DNA of 64,000 nucleotides. Source: Gigaspora margarita. Lineage: Eukaryota > Glomeromycota > Glomeromycetes > Diversisporales > Gigasporaceae. Below the pieces are notes generated by a model. That model was not told where the DNA came from and made no database searches. It worked only from the letters and a program-made list of their open reading frames with translations. The stretch lies in the NCBI GenBank assembly GCA_009809945.1, contig WTPW01000859.1:216903-280902 (forward strand). The letters run 5' to 3'. Of the stretch, positions 55,211 through 64,000 are shown in pieces; positions within the stretch are counted from its first letter, which is position 1, and the number at the start of each line of letters is the position of its first letter. Position numbers and translations under genes: made by a program.

Positions 55211-57107
55211 CTACTTCAATATTTTTGCATTTAAGTTGTGCCTAATGCTTAGCTCGTTAAAATCTTTCTCTTCGAAGCTCCAGATTGGTAAAGGGTCACA
55301 GTTTTCTAGTTGGGCCTTCTTCATTCTTAACATCGTAGTTTTCCCTAACAGACCCGTATCGTTGATTCTTATAAACCATTCCGTGATATTGTGTTCTATA
55401 TGCCTGTCCCATAGTGGCTTAATTTCTATAAAATCTGTACTCGCCACTATACAGTTTGGAGCAGTTGATGTTAGNTGTGCTTTCCATTTGGCTAATTTGA
55501 TNATTACTTGATNCAACTTGTCACAGNCATTTTTTGGAAGCAGCTGAACCATAGCTTTATACTCAATCCTAGGCAGTAGGACCATATTGTTAAGATATTT
55601 AATCTGCTCTATTGATAATTTTTTATATCTCAAAAGTGCCATAAAATTAGCTATATCTTTGTAAATTCTTCTTTTGCAATCTTTGACCTGATTCTTCGCC
55701 GTTATCCAAACACCTAAAAATCTAATTGCTTTCTTTTCAGTGTTTATCTTTACCAACTCTCCGGTTGATCTGAGTTTTATAAACAAATCCTCTTTTTTAA
55801 CCTTGCTGTTTAATACTAGGAGTTCTGACTTTAATGGATTTGTTTTAATATCATTAATTTCGTAATATTCTTTTGCCAAATTAATGATTTCTTCTAAATC
55901 CTGCTTGGAGCCTCCTATAAATGTGGTGTCGTCTGCATATGCCAAACAACTTATTCTGGTGCCTTCTTCTTTATCTAGCCCCTTGTTTATGTCTGTTGGC
56001 CAATTTACCTTCATTTCATAGCCTTTTTTCAAGCTTTGTATTTTACATAGCAAAGGATCGTATACTATTTTTCATACCAAAGGAGAAATAACCTCTCCTT
56101 GGTCAATACCATCCTCTGCTTCAAAACCCTCAGTAACTCCGAATCTGGTAATAACTCGTACCTCCCTTCTTGCGAACAGCTCTGTGATGAAACAACACAT
56201 TTTTTCTAGGATTTTAATTCTACGCATCGCTTTGTCTATGCTTTCAGAGCATACCAAATCAAAGGCTTTTTTAATATCTTGGAAGAGAACCTATAGCTCT
56301 TTTTTCTCCTCTCTTGTCTCTTCTAGTAAATTGTTAAAAATATAGATTGGTATGCTCGTTGATTCTCCTAGAAGACCCGCATAATTTTGTTCTTTTAAAA
56401 TTCTATGTTGCATTAATACTGAGCTAAGTCTTTTCTGTACAATTCTTACGAGGCTCTTTCTGAAGGTCTCTAGGAGCATAATAGGTCTCGTACTGGCCAA
56501 GGCATAGTTCCATTCAGCTAGTTTTGGTATAGGTAAAATTTGTCCTATTTTCCATTTTCACGCCATGATTCCTGTGTCCATAACCAAGTTACTTAATTCT
56601 ATAAAAGCTGAGGTAGCTTTGGGACCTGCCCTTCTAATAAATATATAGCTTATACCAGGTAGTCCTGGGGCGGTATTCAATTTGGCTTTATTTATACATT
56701 CTATCCATTCTTCTTCTACTATTGGATTATTTAGCTGCTGATACATGCCGTATCAATCCACTGTTTTGGTTTATATTCTTTGGCCCAGGCTCTTGACATC
56801 TCCTCAAACTTAGCTGCCTCTTTTTAAAATATTCTTGATAAAATTCCTTTACTTCATTTTTAATTTTACAGGGTTCTGTTATTAACTCTCCAACCCTATT
56901 GTTTGTGTTGTCCTGCTTTAGAACTTTATCAATTAGAATCTTTCTCCAGGGCTGCTCTAAAATACTGTTTAGCATCAACTTTTCATTTCTCCCAATTAGT
57001 CCATATCTCTTTTCTATATTTTTAATGATATACTTTTCTCTTCGTTTTTGCTCTTCCAAATTAACCTTCCTTTCTAAAATTTTAATCCACTCTTTCATTT
57101 CATCCAT
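55211..57107 (-). pseudogene. LINE 5 reverse transcriptase, five pieces
   Basis: Pieces in order: 57,107-56,727 (linker); 56,746-56,558 with KAKLNTAPGLPGISYIFIRR (motif 1); 56,500-56,291 with RPIMLLETFRKSLVRIVQKR (motif 2); 56,257-56,072 with GIDQGEVISPL (motif 4), preceded by LFQDIKKAFDLVCSESID (motif 3); and 56,053-55,211 with LAYADDTTFIGGS (catalytic box, plus 55,925-55,939) and NPLKSELLVL. TAG before VLFQDIKK and TGA after ISPLV both stand where Trp is expected, so single G-to-A changes explain them. Active-site Asp residues are intact. Confidence 0.82.
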
Positions 57108-57119
57108 CCAATCCTGCTC

Positions 57120-58261
57120 CTATATGTTTGGCATAAGCAGAATCTGTGTGCTGTTTTTCTTGTTTATGTTTTGAATCTGGTAGTCGTATAGCAGTCTATC
57201 TACCTGGTTTGCTCTTTCACCTATATTTTCAACAACTTTACATAGAATTCTTCTTAAATTCTTTGTATTTTTGAAAATAGGACTTCTATCGACATTTTTA
57301 TTACACTTTTTGTTCGTGTATTTAACCCACTTCGATGGTATGTATTGGTTTGCTGCTCTGAGTATTGCTTTTTCAATCTGATCCCATTTATCATTAATCA
57401 CTTTTTCTATGTTATTGTCTTCACTATTTTCTCTTTTGCTACTCTCTTTTTGCTCTATAAGTTTCTCTAAACTTTGTCGATATCTCTCCCAATCTTCAGC
57501 TATCACCTATCATACAAGAAAATTTGGCATTTGGGAATACTTTTCTTATTTCTTGTCTTCTTTTTATATCTTAATAGATCATATGTATTAATTGTTAACC
57601 ATACTAAGTTATGGTCACTTCCTGAAACCAAACACATATCTTCGATATCACTTTGTTTAGCACACATCCGTAACTCCTTGGATATCCATATGTGGTCTAT
57701 TCTAGTTTTACTTCTTCTATTTGATCATGTAAACCTTTTGGTCTTGGGGTTACAGTATCNAAAGCTTTCTACAAANCCGNGCTTTTCTACNCACTTTGTT
57801 AAAGGAAGTTTTTTGATTNTTTGTTTTGGGTNCTGGTTTGCTGTGTCTAATTCTGGATCTAAAATTTTATTAAAATCTCCTCCTATAATGAAGTGCAAGT
57901 TTGCTTTAGCTGTAGCAATGTCCTTCATCAGTAGTCTTTGAATTTTCCTTTTCATTGAGTCGTTGTTTAGAGGGAGATATATGATCCATATCTTGAAAGC
58001 AACCTTTTTAAAGGTTAAGACTGCACCTATCATATATGGATTAGGTGTTACAACTTTCGTAAGGTGCTTGTTCCACTCTTTTTCTATTAATATTCCAATA
58101 CCTGACCCTTTTCTTTTGTTTACTTCAGCACTAGACCAGTGATTGTGGTATTTTGTATCTTCTATTTCAATAAACTTTGCTTCTTTGACACTAATGTTCA
58201 TCTCCACTAGTCCAATAATATTTAGATTTTGCCTCTTTCTATAGTCGCACACCTCTTGCAA
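57120..58261 (-). pseudogene. LINE 5 APE-type endonuclease, nearly complete
   Basis: NLNIIGLVEMNISVKEAKF (Glu motif), GSGIGILIEKEWNKH, HFIIGGDFNKILDPEL (GDFN), then TRIDHIWISKELRMC and VSGSDHNLVWLTINT (SDH) from the frame continuing to about 57,580, then a linker ORF (57,506-57,120). All APE catalytic motifs are intact. n bases at 57,760-57,835 blur residues after GDFN. A stop lies near 57,722 beside those ambiguous bases. Confidence 0.8.
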
Positions 58262-59883
58262 CCTTTGTGTATTGTTTTTAATTCTATTTATATTATGTAC
58301 CCCAAGTTTTAATGTTGAAAAAATATCTACATCTTCTAGTGCGACTATTCCCGGTGATTTTGGCCTCTATTTCAATCAGTGCTATGGGATGCCAGACCTT
58401 TACCCAAAGCACTGTTATCTTTTGAGACAACTAGTATGCCCTTAGGAGTGATTAGGGCACTCCTGTGCCCTATTCGCCTTTTGAATTTCCTCATATAACT
58501 TGGTCTTAATATCACTCATTAAGGATGAGATAATCGCTTCTATGCTCTTTGTTGATACAAATCCTCCTTCTATTTTTTTACTTTCTAAATTAGTATGTCG
58601 ATTCTCCTTTTCCTTTCCCTTTTTCTTTACTTCTTCCTTATTCTTGAGTGCATACTCTCTTCTAAAACCTTGTATTTTTTCTCACCTCCTGGATACCTTG
58701 TTCGTTTATTTGCTATTTTTGCTTTCCACATACTTCTTCTTTTTAATTCGAAACTTCTAACATTATCTGCACCTTGTCTCTCATTGCATACTTCATATAT
58801 TTCTTTCTCTTTTTGAAAGCTTCTATTCTGTTTGTTGTCATCTTCTTCATTTTCTAGTAACCACTCAAGTTTTGTATCATAGTAAAGAACTTCTGTTTGC
58901 CTTGCCTTTTTTAAGTCCTCTTGTGATTCAAAATAGACTACCGCCCCTCTTCTTTGGTTACCATTACTATTGTTTGGTAGGTATACTGACTTGGCTCTAA
59001 CTCTTCCAAGCTGTCTTAGGAGTAGAGCTTCTATTGCGTACCTTGGAACATTTGCTAATTTTGTTTTGAAATTGTTTCTTTGTAGTAAACTTCTTTGTTA
59101 AAGAATCCTGGTGATATTCTTAATAATTTTCCATTTTCCAAGGCCACTGCCCATTTATTTTCCCCATCATGTTTTCTTTTATTGTTTTTAAAAGTAACTT
59201 GCACTCGTGCAGCACTGCTTGTGACTCTTCCATTCTATTGAATAATTGACACAAACCCAAAGAAACTTAGTTCTTTTTTAAGTCTTCNTGGTGTTATCTC
59301 TGCTGGGATGTCCCAGACAGTATATTCTCCTTTAGGCTTCATATTCTATTTCTTTGTTTCATTCTTTTCTTTATAGCTGTTTTGATTTACTTGCTCCTGA
59401 AGAACCTCTTTCTTGCTTTCTACTAGCAGTTTGAGTTTCTTTTCGTTCTGTACCTCTGAAACTTGGTCTAATTCCTTATTTCAGATTGTTCAATTTTCCT
59501 ATCTATATTTATTTCAACCTGTTTGCTTTGATATTCTTTATTTTTTCTATTCTGTAGTCCGTTATCCCGCACTCTGTTTCTGGCAGTAATTCTTTTTCTA
59601 ACTGAGATTTTTCTCTTTTGATCTTTTCTTCATCACTTTCTTCTTGAATCTTCTTTAGTTGTTTTTCTGTAATCTTGCAATAATTTTCTAAAAGATGCCT
59701 TATAAGGCATATTTCTTCTGCTGATANTNTTTGAATNGCTTTGGCTANTTCCTTGNCAACTATTTGTGGNTTTGTTAATGNCCTGTTTAAATATTTTATG
59801 CACTCCTGCACCCCTAGCCTCAGAGCTTGACATCCACCTTTGAGNAACTTGATTTTCCAGTNNGGTACCTGCTGGTCGTTCAT
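58262..59883 (-). pseudogene. LINE 5 ORF1, RRM-like segment, broken
   Basis: From ATG at 59,883: a Glu/Lys-rich helical part (KITEKQLKKIQEESDEEKIK), a stop near 59,509, then KPKGEYTVWDIPAEITPRRL and KKELSFFGFVSIIQ with AARVQVTFKNNKRKH, in an order like the first strand, helix and third strand of an RRM. RRM-bearing ORF1 proteins are known for some LINE clades; the call is by eye. The remainder to 58,300 has many stops. The product would bind element RNA. Confidence 0.6.
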
Positions 59884-60040
59884 CGAATTTCTACTNTTTN
59901 TATTCTAGTTTTGTTTAGATTTGTTTCACACAAACACATGTTTGGTTTGTTTACTTTTTGTTGTTTTCCCATTTGATTACCTGTTTGTTTGTTTGTTTAC
60001 TTCATGTACTTCACTGTTTACGTGTTCTAAAAAGGATCTA

Positions 60041-60299
60041 CAATACAGGGTATTTGCAAATTTCCACTTTTTTTTAAAAAAAAAACTTTTCGAAAAAATT
60101 GTTTTTCCAAATAGGCACTNCAGATTTTTCTTTTTTTCCATCTTTTTAGAGAACTATATCTCAAACTTGATTCTCTTCCTGTTTGTTTAGTTTTGTTTTG
60201 TATGTTTTCTAATATATTTGACGATTTATTAGCTTATTTTGTTTTTGTTAATTTTGGAATAAGTGATCAGCGGAGAGAGTTGAAAATGAATGATCAAAC
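60041..60299. other. LINE 5 5' edge and spacer
   Basis: TTTG-rich sequence (GTTTGTTTGTTTGTTTAC near 59,985) upstream of ORF1 merges into AT-rich sequence. The LINE's first base could not be fixed. Confidence 0.4.
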
Positions 60300-60640
60300 T
60301 AGTTTTAATATATAAAATTAGTTAATAGTATGATACATTTTTGTTATTTTTATGGATTTGTGGTATTAATATTGCTCTTTTAAACATGATCTTTAGAAAA
60401 TAATATGAGAATGGAAAAGCAAAAATAAGGATATCAATGATCATATTAAAAATAAGACTAATACAAGAATGAAAAAGTGAAATTAAGAATATGATAATCG
60501 TATTAAAGAATTTAGTGATCCTTAAAACAACACAAGAATAGAATAGTGGAAATAAGAATATCGACAGTCATATTAAACGGACTTTGGACGTAAAGAATGC
60601 ATTTGAGTGCGATTTGAAATTAACCACGATTAGACAATGC
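60300..60640 (+). repeat. Imperfect tandem repeat, units of about 70-75 bases
   Basis: Three units share ACAAGAAT(G/A)GAA, then GTGGAAATAAGAATAT, then ATCATATTAAA. No coding function apparent. Confidence 0.55.
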
Positions 60641-60664
60641 AATTTTGGAAATTGAAAAAATGAA

Positions 60665-61010
60665 GGTCCTATGGTATAACTTTACAACTAATAGACAAAT
60701 ACGAAGAATCACTAGCAGATTTAAATAAATTTTTAGAAATTAATCCAAATAATGCAGAAGCATTAGCAAGCCATGGAGAAACTTATTGCATGATGGACAG
60801 ATACAAAGAATCACTAATAGAATAATAAATAATAATACAGATATATTAAATAATCGTAAAGTAATATCATTAAAAATTTGTCAAGATAATATAGCGTGAA
60901 TAATTTATTATATGATGGACAGATACGATGAATTACTGAAAGAATATTAGAAATTAATCCAAAATGATACAGACACATTAAGTGAATGTGGAATAACTCA
61001 TCACATAACC
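60665..61010 (+). pseudogene. TPR-repeat gene fragment
   Basis: The plus strand encodes DKYEESLADLNKFLEINPNN and AEALASHGETYCMMDRYKES, a TPR unit of 34 residues with the canonical spacing, then degenerate repeats (YYMMDRYDELLKEY, IQNDTDTLSECG). Period 102 bases. Multi-TPR proteins with the MMDRY...SLADL consensus are abundant in Rhizophagus (recalled, not checked). Stops TAATAA after the first full repeat show decay. It is a piece of a host gene family lying inside the hAT intron and within pogo-like termini, so it may have been captured by an element. Confidence 0.75.
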
Positions 61011-61455
61011 CAGAATACACACTTATTTTTTTATAAACTTCTTCTCAAAAAATTAGCTAAGCATCTTGAATTCATTTATAATTATAGTGTCATCAATATG
61101 GCATATGAAAAAACAAAATATTGGTGCATTTAAAGAGAGTTGACTTACTTACACTATAGGTTGATGTAGATTAGAAAATGTATAAAATGGGTTTACGGTT
61201 CAGAATGTCAGAAGCAAACCTTTGAAGATCTTATTGTTGGGTGCTATAGCGAACTTACTTCAAGCCAACGACCAACTCTCAACGTAATCACTTGCTAGAA
61301 CTTGACATATCTCATGTTGCTATCCACCATCCCTTATAAAAATGTATTTGAGCATCTGTCACTCTGAGATTCTAGTATTGATTTAATCGCACCTTTGAAT
61401 GAAGAATAAGAAAAGGCAGAAAGTCTTTGTAATTTTTTAAAACCATTCTATGAAG

Positions 61456-61535
61456 GTAAATAATATTTTAGATCCTATCATTTTTCTGATACATTAGCTT
61501 GGCAGCCTTAATTAATATTATATTTTTCAATACAG
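61456..61535 (+). other. hAT intron 4
   Basis: Donor GTAAATAA after TATGAAG, acceptor TTCAATACAG before TTACTAAAATT. Splicing yields FYE-V-TKIISESTYTTANIFL, the hAT consensus. 80 bases. Confidence 0.8.
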
Positions 61536-62207
61536 TTACTAAAATTATATCAGAAAGCACCTATACGACTGCGAATATTTTTCTTTCTCAATTATTAAAA
61601 ATTAGAGTGCACCTCGAACAGAATTCTGCCATCTCAGATTCATTTCTTTATCAAATGTCGAAGCCAATGCAATCAAAATTTGATAAATATTGGGCTGATA
61701 CTAAAGATACACATTGATGTTGGATTCTTGGTACAAAATGTCATTGCTAACTTATATGTATTCATACAAAATGAACTTGTCATGTATCAAGGCCGAAGAG
61801 AAGTTAGCTTTGATTAAATTGAGGTAGTTTATTTTTATTTCAATACGATTGTCTCAAATTCAATCTTACTGAATAATTCTATTATTACAAAGCTATGACA
61901 ATCTATAATTCAACATATCTGTGATATCAGACAAATTCCAATACTACATTAGTAAAAATTTTTCAGATATTTTTGAAAACAAAAAAATGCGTAAATTTGA
62001 TTCATTTCTTGAGGCCAATAGAACATGTTATGATCAAAGTGAGATGAATGAATTCGAGCAGTATCTTAATGACCCACTCTTTCCTCGTTCTCATTTGGAA
62101 TTTGATATTTTAGTCTGGTAGAAGGGAATGCACCAAAATACCCTTCAGTTTCTTTAATGGCAAAAGACATTCTTGCGATCCTAGTCATGTTAGTTTCTTC
62201 TGAATCG

Positions 62208-62529
62208 GTAATAATCTTGGTTTTTTCGAAATTTACATATAAGGGCCCAGATTTTAAACAATTTTCAAAGAACCAAAATAACTATGTTATAACGATAGTA
62301 GCTTCTTTGAACATTATTAGTGTATATACTTATTGCCTTTGCTTAATGGAACTTCTTTTAACCAAGGTACAATTAAGTATAACATTTATCAATACATTAC
62401 TTGACTGTAAAATTTTTTAAAATTTAGGTCCTTATATATAATTATCTTCGCTTTGGGCTGTTATTTGTAATTACTTTATTTTTCCTCTTAATTTATTCAA
62501 TACAAATTAACTTGGTACTTTATTTTTAG
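62208..62529 (+). other. hAT intron 5
   Basis: Donor GTAATAATC after GAATCG and acceptor TATTTTTAG before GCATTTAG. It splices SSES to AFSTARRI within the hATC motif. 322 bases with no clear insertion. Confidence 0.8.
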
Positions 62530-62670
62530 GCATTTAGTACTGCTAGAAGAATTATTGATGAATATTAATCGAATCTTACTTCAGAGACAGTTGAAATGCT
62601 CGTATGCGATCAAGATTGGTTAAGCAGCATTGAAGAATGAGCCATAATGGCAAGGCAATTGAATAAATAG

Positions 62671-63059
62671 CTTTTTTTCTTTTTTTTTTTATTACCATAT
62701 TTTCAAAACAAACAAATTCACATATCGAACTAAATTAATAGATAAAATATTTGTAGAAAGCAGCTTGTTACTCAATTTATAGTTTTAATATGAATTATAA
62801 AAATAATTGGTATTACACTAGTGCTAAAACTACATTCGTTAATATTTTATACTTCACTTTTATTCACAATAACATAAAAAATGATCATTTTATATCTGAT
62901 TACTATTTAATGAAAATATATAGTACATAATAAAGGCACATTGGAGTGAAAAAAATCTACAATATAAATATGATAAAATCTCATGCTAATATAAAATCTC
63001 GATTGTCTTTATTGTGGTTATCAATCATACCAGTTGTCCTGTGTAATATTATTCATCCG
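62671..63059. other. AT-rich spacer after the hAT gene
   Basis: No ORF considered real. The right terminus of the hAT element should lie here but could not be identified. Confidence 0.4.
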
Positions 63060-63235
63060 CAAATTTTATATATAGATATTGATCGATATATAACACTTAA
63101 TCGTTTTATATCGATTATAAAATATCGTTATATATCGATTAATTGGATAAAAATTGATATATATCTAAATCGATATATATCAAATTTTATATTAAATCAT
63201 TATATATCTATAAATCGATTATAATCGGAATTATT
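63060..63235. repeat. ATCGAT/CGATATA-rich cluster
   Basis: More than ten occurrences of ATCGAT or CGATATA alternate with TATAT, in a loosely periodic way. The small plus-strand ORF covering it is compositional. Confidence 0.6.
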
Positions 63236-63305
63236 TGAAATGATATATAACGATTAATAGATCTTTAATGATTACATAATGTTTTGACCATCCCCGGGTA
63301 AAAAA

Positions 63306-63464
63306 NNNNNNNNNNNNNNNNNNNNNNNNNNNNNNNNNNNNNNNNNNNNNNNNNNNNNNNNNNNNNNNNNNNNNNNNNNNNNNNNNNNNNNNNNNNNNNN
63401 NNNNNNNNNNNNNNNNNNNNNNNNNNNNNNNNNNNNNNNNNNNNNNNNNNNNNNNNNNNNNNNN
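63306..63464. other. Assembly gap (159 N)
   Basis: Run of N, followed by a T-rich tract to about 63,503. Confidence 0.99.
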
Positions 63465-63589
63465 TTTTTTTTTTTCTCTTTTTTTTTTTTTCCTTTTTTT
63501 TTTAATATTCGAATATATTCGAAATATTTTAGGACTGGGCTGGATCTGTAGATCTGTATCCTAAATCATATCAAGGAGATTACGGTATA

Positions 63590-63830
63590 ATTCCCCGAAA
63601 GTTAGTTCCCCACCAGCTCATTTTTCCGACACTATATCACTGACAGAATGTTTCACCTACAGCACTTTTTGTTGACAGAATCTTTCCTCGACATACCATG
63701 CTTTCGACATCCCCTTTCCTTTAACATCCCATATTTTCGACAAGACATTTATCTGACATGACATATTTCTAATTTGACTTTTCTCTGACACTAAGTTTTA
63801 TTGAATGCACTTTTTCTGACAAGAACGATA
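63590..63830. repeat. Degenerate repeats with TGTCGAAA core
   Basis: On the minus strand TGTCGAAA, TGTCAGA and similar recur every 18-25 bases about ten times (plus: TTTCCGACA, TTTTCGACA, TCTGACA). The outer edge reads GGGGAACTAACTTTCGGGG on minus. This looks like the subterminal array of a DNA transposon whose other end is not in view. Confidence 0.55.
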
Positions 63831-63831
63831 A

Positions 63832-64000
63832 ACTCAGTGATCATCACATCACGTGAAATCATGCAATACGACATTTTGTTTACTAGTACTATCAACTCGG
63901 TCTAAATTATACTATCACTAAACCTAATCTAACCCTAACCCTAACCCTAATTTAGGCCGAGTGCTTAATCATGTGATGTGATGAACACGAATATATCACT
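63832..64000. mobile_element. Partial palindromic MITE with telomere-like core
   Basis: GTGATCATCACATCACGTGA near 63,837 and TCATGTGATGTGATGAACAC near 63,970 are inverted, as are ACTCGGTCTAAATTA and TAATTTAGGCCGAGT. CTAACCCTAACCCTAACCCT lies between them (63,929-63,950). The right edge runs out of the window. Confidence 0.7.

Larger units (their letters stand above)
52738..60040 (-). mobile_element. LINE 5 (minus): ORF1, endonuclease, RT, RNase H
   Basis: The youngest-looking LINE here, minus strand, with higher GC and longer ORFs than LINEs 1-4 and distinct from them. Its poly(A) tail is the T-run at 52,738; the 3' untranslated region runs to about 53,378. Coding order on the minus strand: ORF1 (59,883-58,300), APE endonuclease (58,261-57,120), RT (57,107-55,211), connector, RNase H with Cys-His knuckle (54,440-53,379). 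The 5' edge is uncertain (60,000-60,240). Scattered n bases occur at 55,475-55,530, 57,760-57,835 and 59,720-59,900. Confidence 0.88.
52709..61145. mobile_element. pogo-like termini enclosing LINE 5
   Basis: AGTCAACTCTCTTTAAATC at 52,709 and its inverse GATTTAAAGAGAGTTGACT-like sequence (ATTTAAAGAGAGTTGACT) ending at 61,145. TA lies close outside both ends but not perfectly in register. The sequence resembles Tigger/pogo termini. LINE 5 begins 25 bases inside the left end, so the LINE landed in this element. Confidence 0.65.
52668..61169 (+). other. hAT intron 3, expanded to 8.5 kb
   Basis: The donor GTGAAC follows AACAAG and the acceptor TTGATGTAG precedes ATTAGAAAATGT. Splicing would join DIINK to IRKCIKWVYGSECQ, as expected for hAT. 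Everything between, a pogo-like element, LINE 5 and a TPR fragment, lies in this intron. Confidence 0.7.
49614..62670 (+). pseudogene. hAT transposase gene, six exons, invaded by nested elements
   Basis: Exons by homology-guided splicing: 49,614-49,806; 49,877-50,749; 52,308-52,667; 61,170-61,455; 61,536-62,207; 62,530-62,670. Domains in order: BED zinc finger (WVFVENHFTKQ, HAQWAYCKTFLKYN, LIHHLKNTKC); LSFTTDLWMSNQNTGYIVIT at the start of the RNase H-like fold; ITLDNASNNDTAI and CAHILNLIVVDGLKIVKD; IVGCYSELTSSQRPTLNVIT; hATC dimerisation region (MNEFEQYLNDPLFPRSHLEF, DILVW, MAKDILAILVMLVSSES, AFSTARRIIDEY). It would cut and paste hAT DNA. In-frame stops include two TAA in exon 2, TAG, TGA and TAA in exon 4 and TAG, TGA-type lesions later. 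Exon 5 is frame-broken between about 61,715 and 61,920. It carries at least six insertions, yet the splice signals still read well. Confidence 0.88.

Noticed and set aside
63929..63950. Chromosome end
   Set aside because: Only about three telomere-like units, enclosed by inverted repeats and followed by unrelated sequence.

Overview
The window reads as a repeat-choked stretch of nuclear DNA from an arbuscular mycorrhizal fungus (Glomeromycotina, most like Rhizophagus). The evidence is indirect but consistent: very high A+T, TTAGGG-type telomere motifs, a BTB plus TLDc gene and a TPR fragment of the kinds expanded in these fungi, short GT-AG introns, BED-finger hAT transposases, and APE-endonuclease/RNase H LINEs. 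There is no operon structure, CRISPR array, rRNA gene or intact host housekeeping gene. Almost every coding segment is a broken mobile element.

Layout. 0-3.4 kb: a palindromic MITE, then a minus-strand run of small ORFs, several with one membrane segment, unrecognised. 3.4-9.3 kb: MITEs and a heavily decayed minus-strand coding stretch of about 3.5 kb, flanked by two copies of a 0.2 kb repeat and interrupted by a LINE 3' fragment and two inverted-repeat elements. 9.4-11.0 kb: a BTB-TLDc gene with one intron, now a pseudogene. 11.6-19.1 kb: non-autonomous DNA elements (a 1.7 kb hairpin, a PIF/Harbinger-like element with a nested palindrome, two hAT-like elements with 8-bp target duplications, a pogo-like MITE, and an element holding five tandem hairpins). 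19.5-20.5 and 48.3-49.3 kb: two copies of a 1 kb SINE with a tRNA-like head. 20.5-47.9 kb: five related LINE pieces in both orientations (called 1, 2, 3, 4 and the 3' piece), another decayed ORF, and a hAT-like inverted-repeat element holding a 746-base assembly gap. 49.6-62.7 kb: one six-exon hAT transposase pseudogene whose introns and exons hold a Russian-doll set of insertions, including a 7 kb LINE (LINE 5). 62.7-64 kb: AT-rich sequence, a gap and degenerate satellite-like repeats.

Common threads. Non-autonomous elements sort by terminus and target duplication: TAA or TTA with GGG ends (PIF/Harbinger-like), 8 bp with CAGNG or TAGNG ends (hAT-like), TA with CAGT ends (Tc1/pogo-like), and 9 bp (MULE-like). 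Two insertions are proven by empty sites in a sister LINE copy. Decay is dominated by C-to-T change: when copies are paired, one keeps CpG where the other has TpG or CpA, and most in-frame stops can be traced to CAA, CAG, CGA or TGG codons. Family assignments rest on motifs and termini read by eye; no database search was possible.
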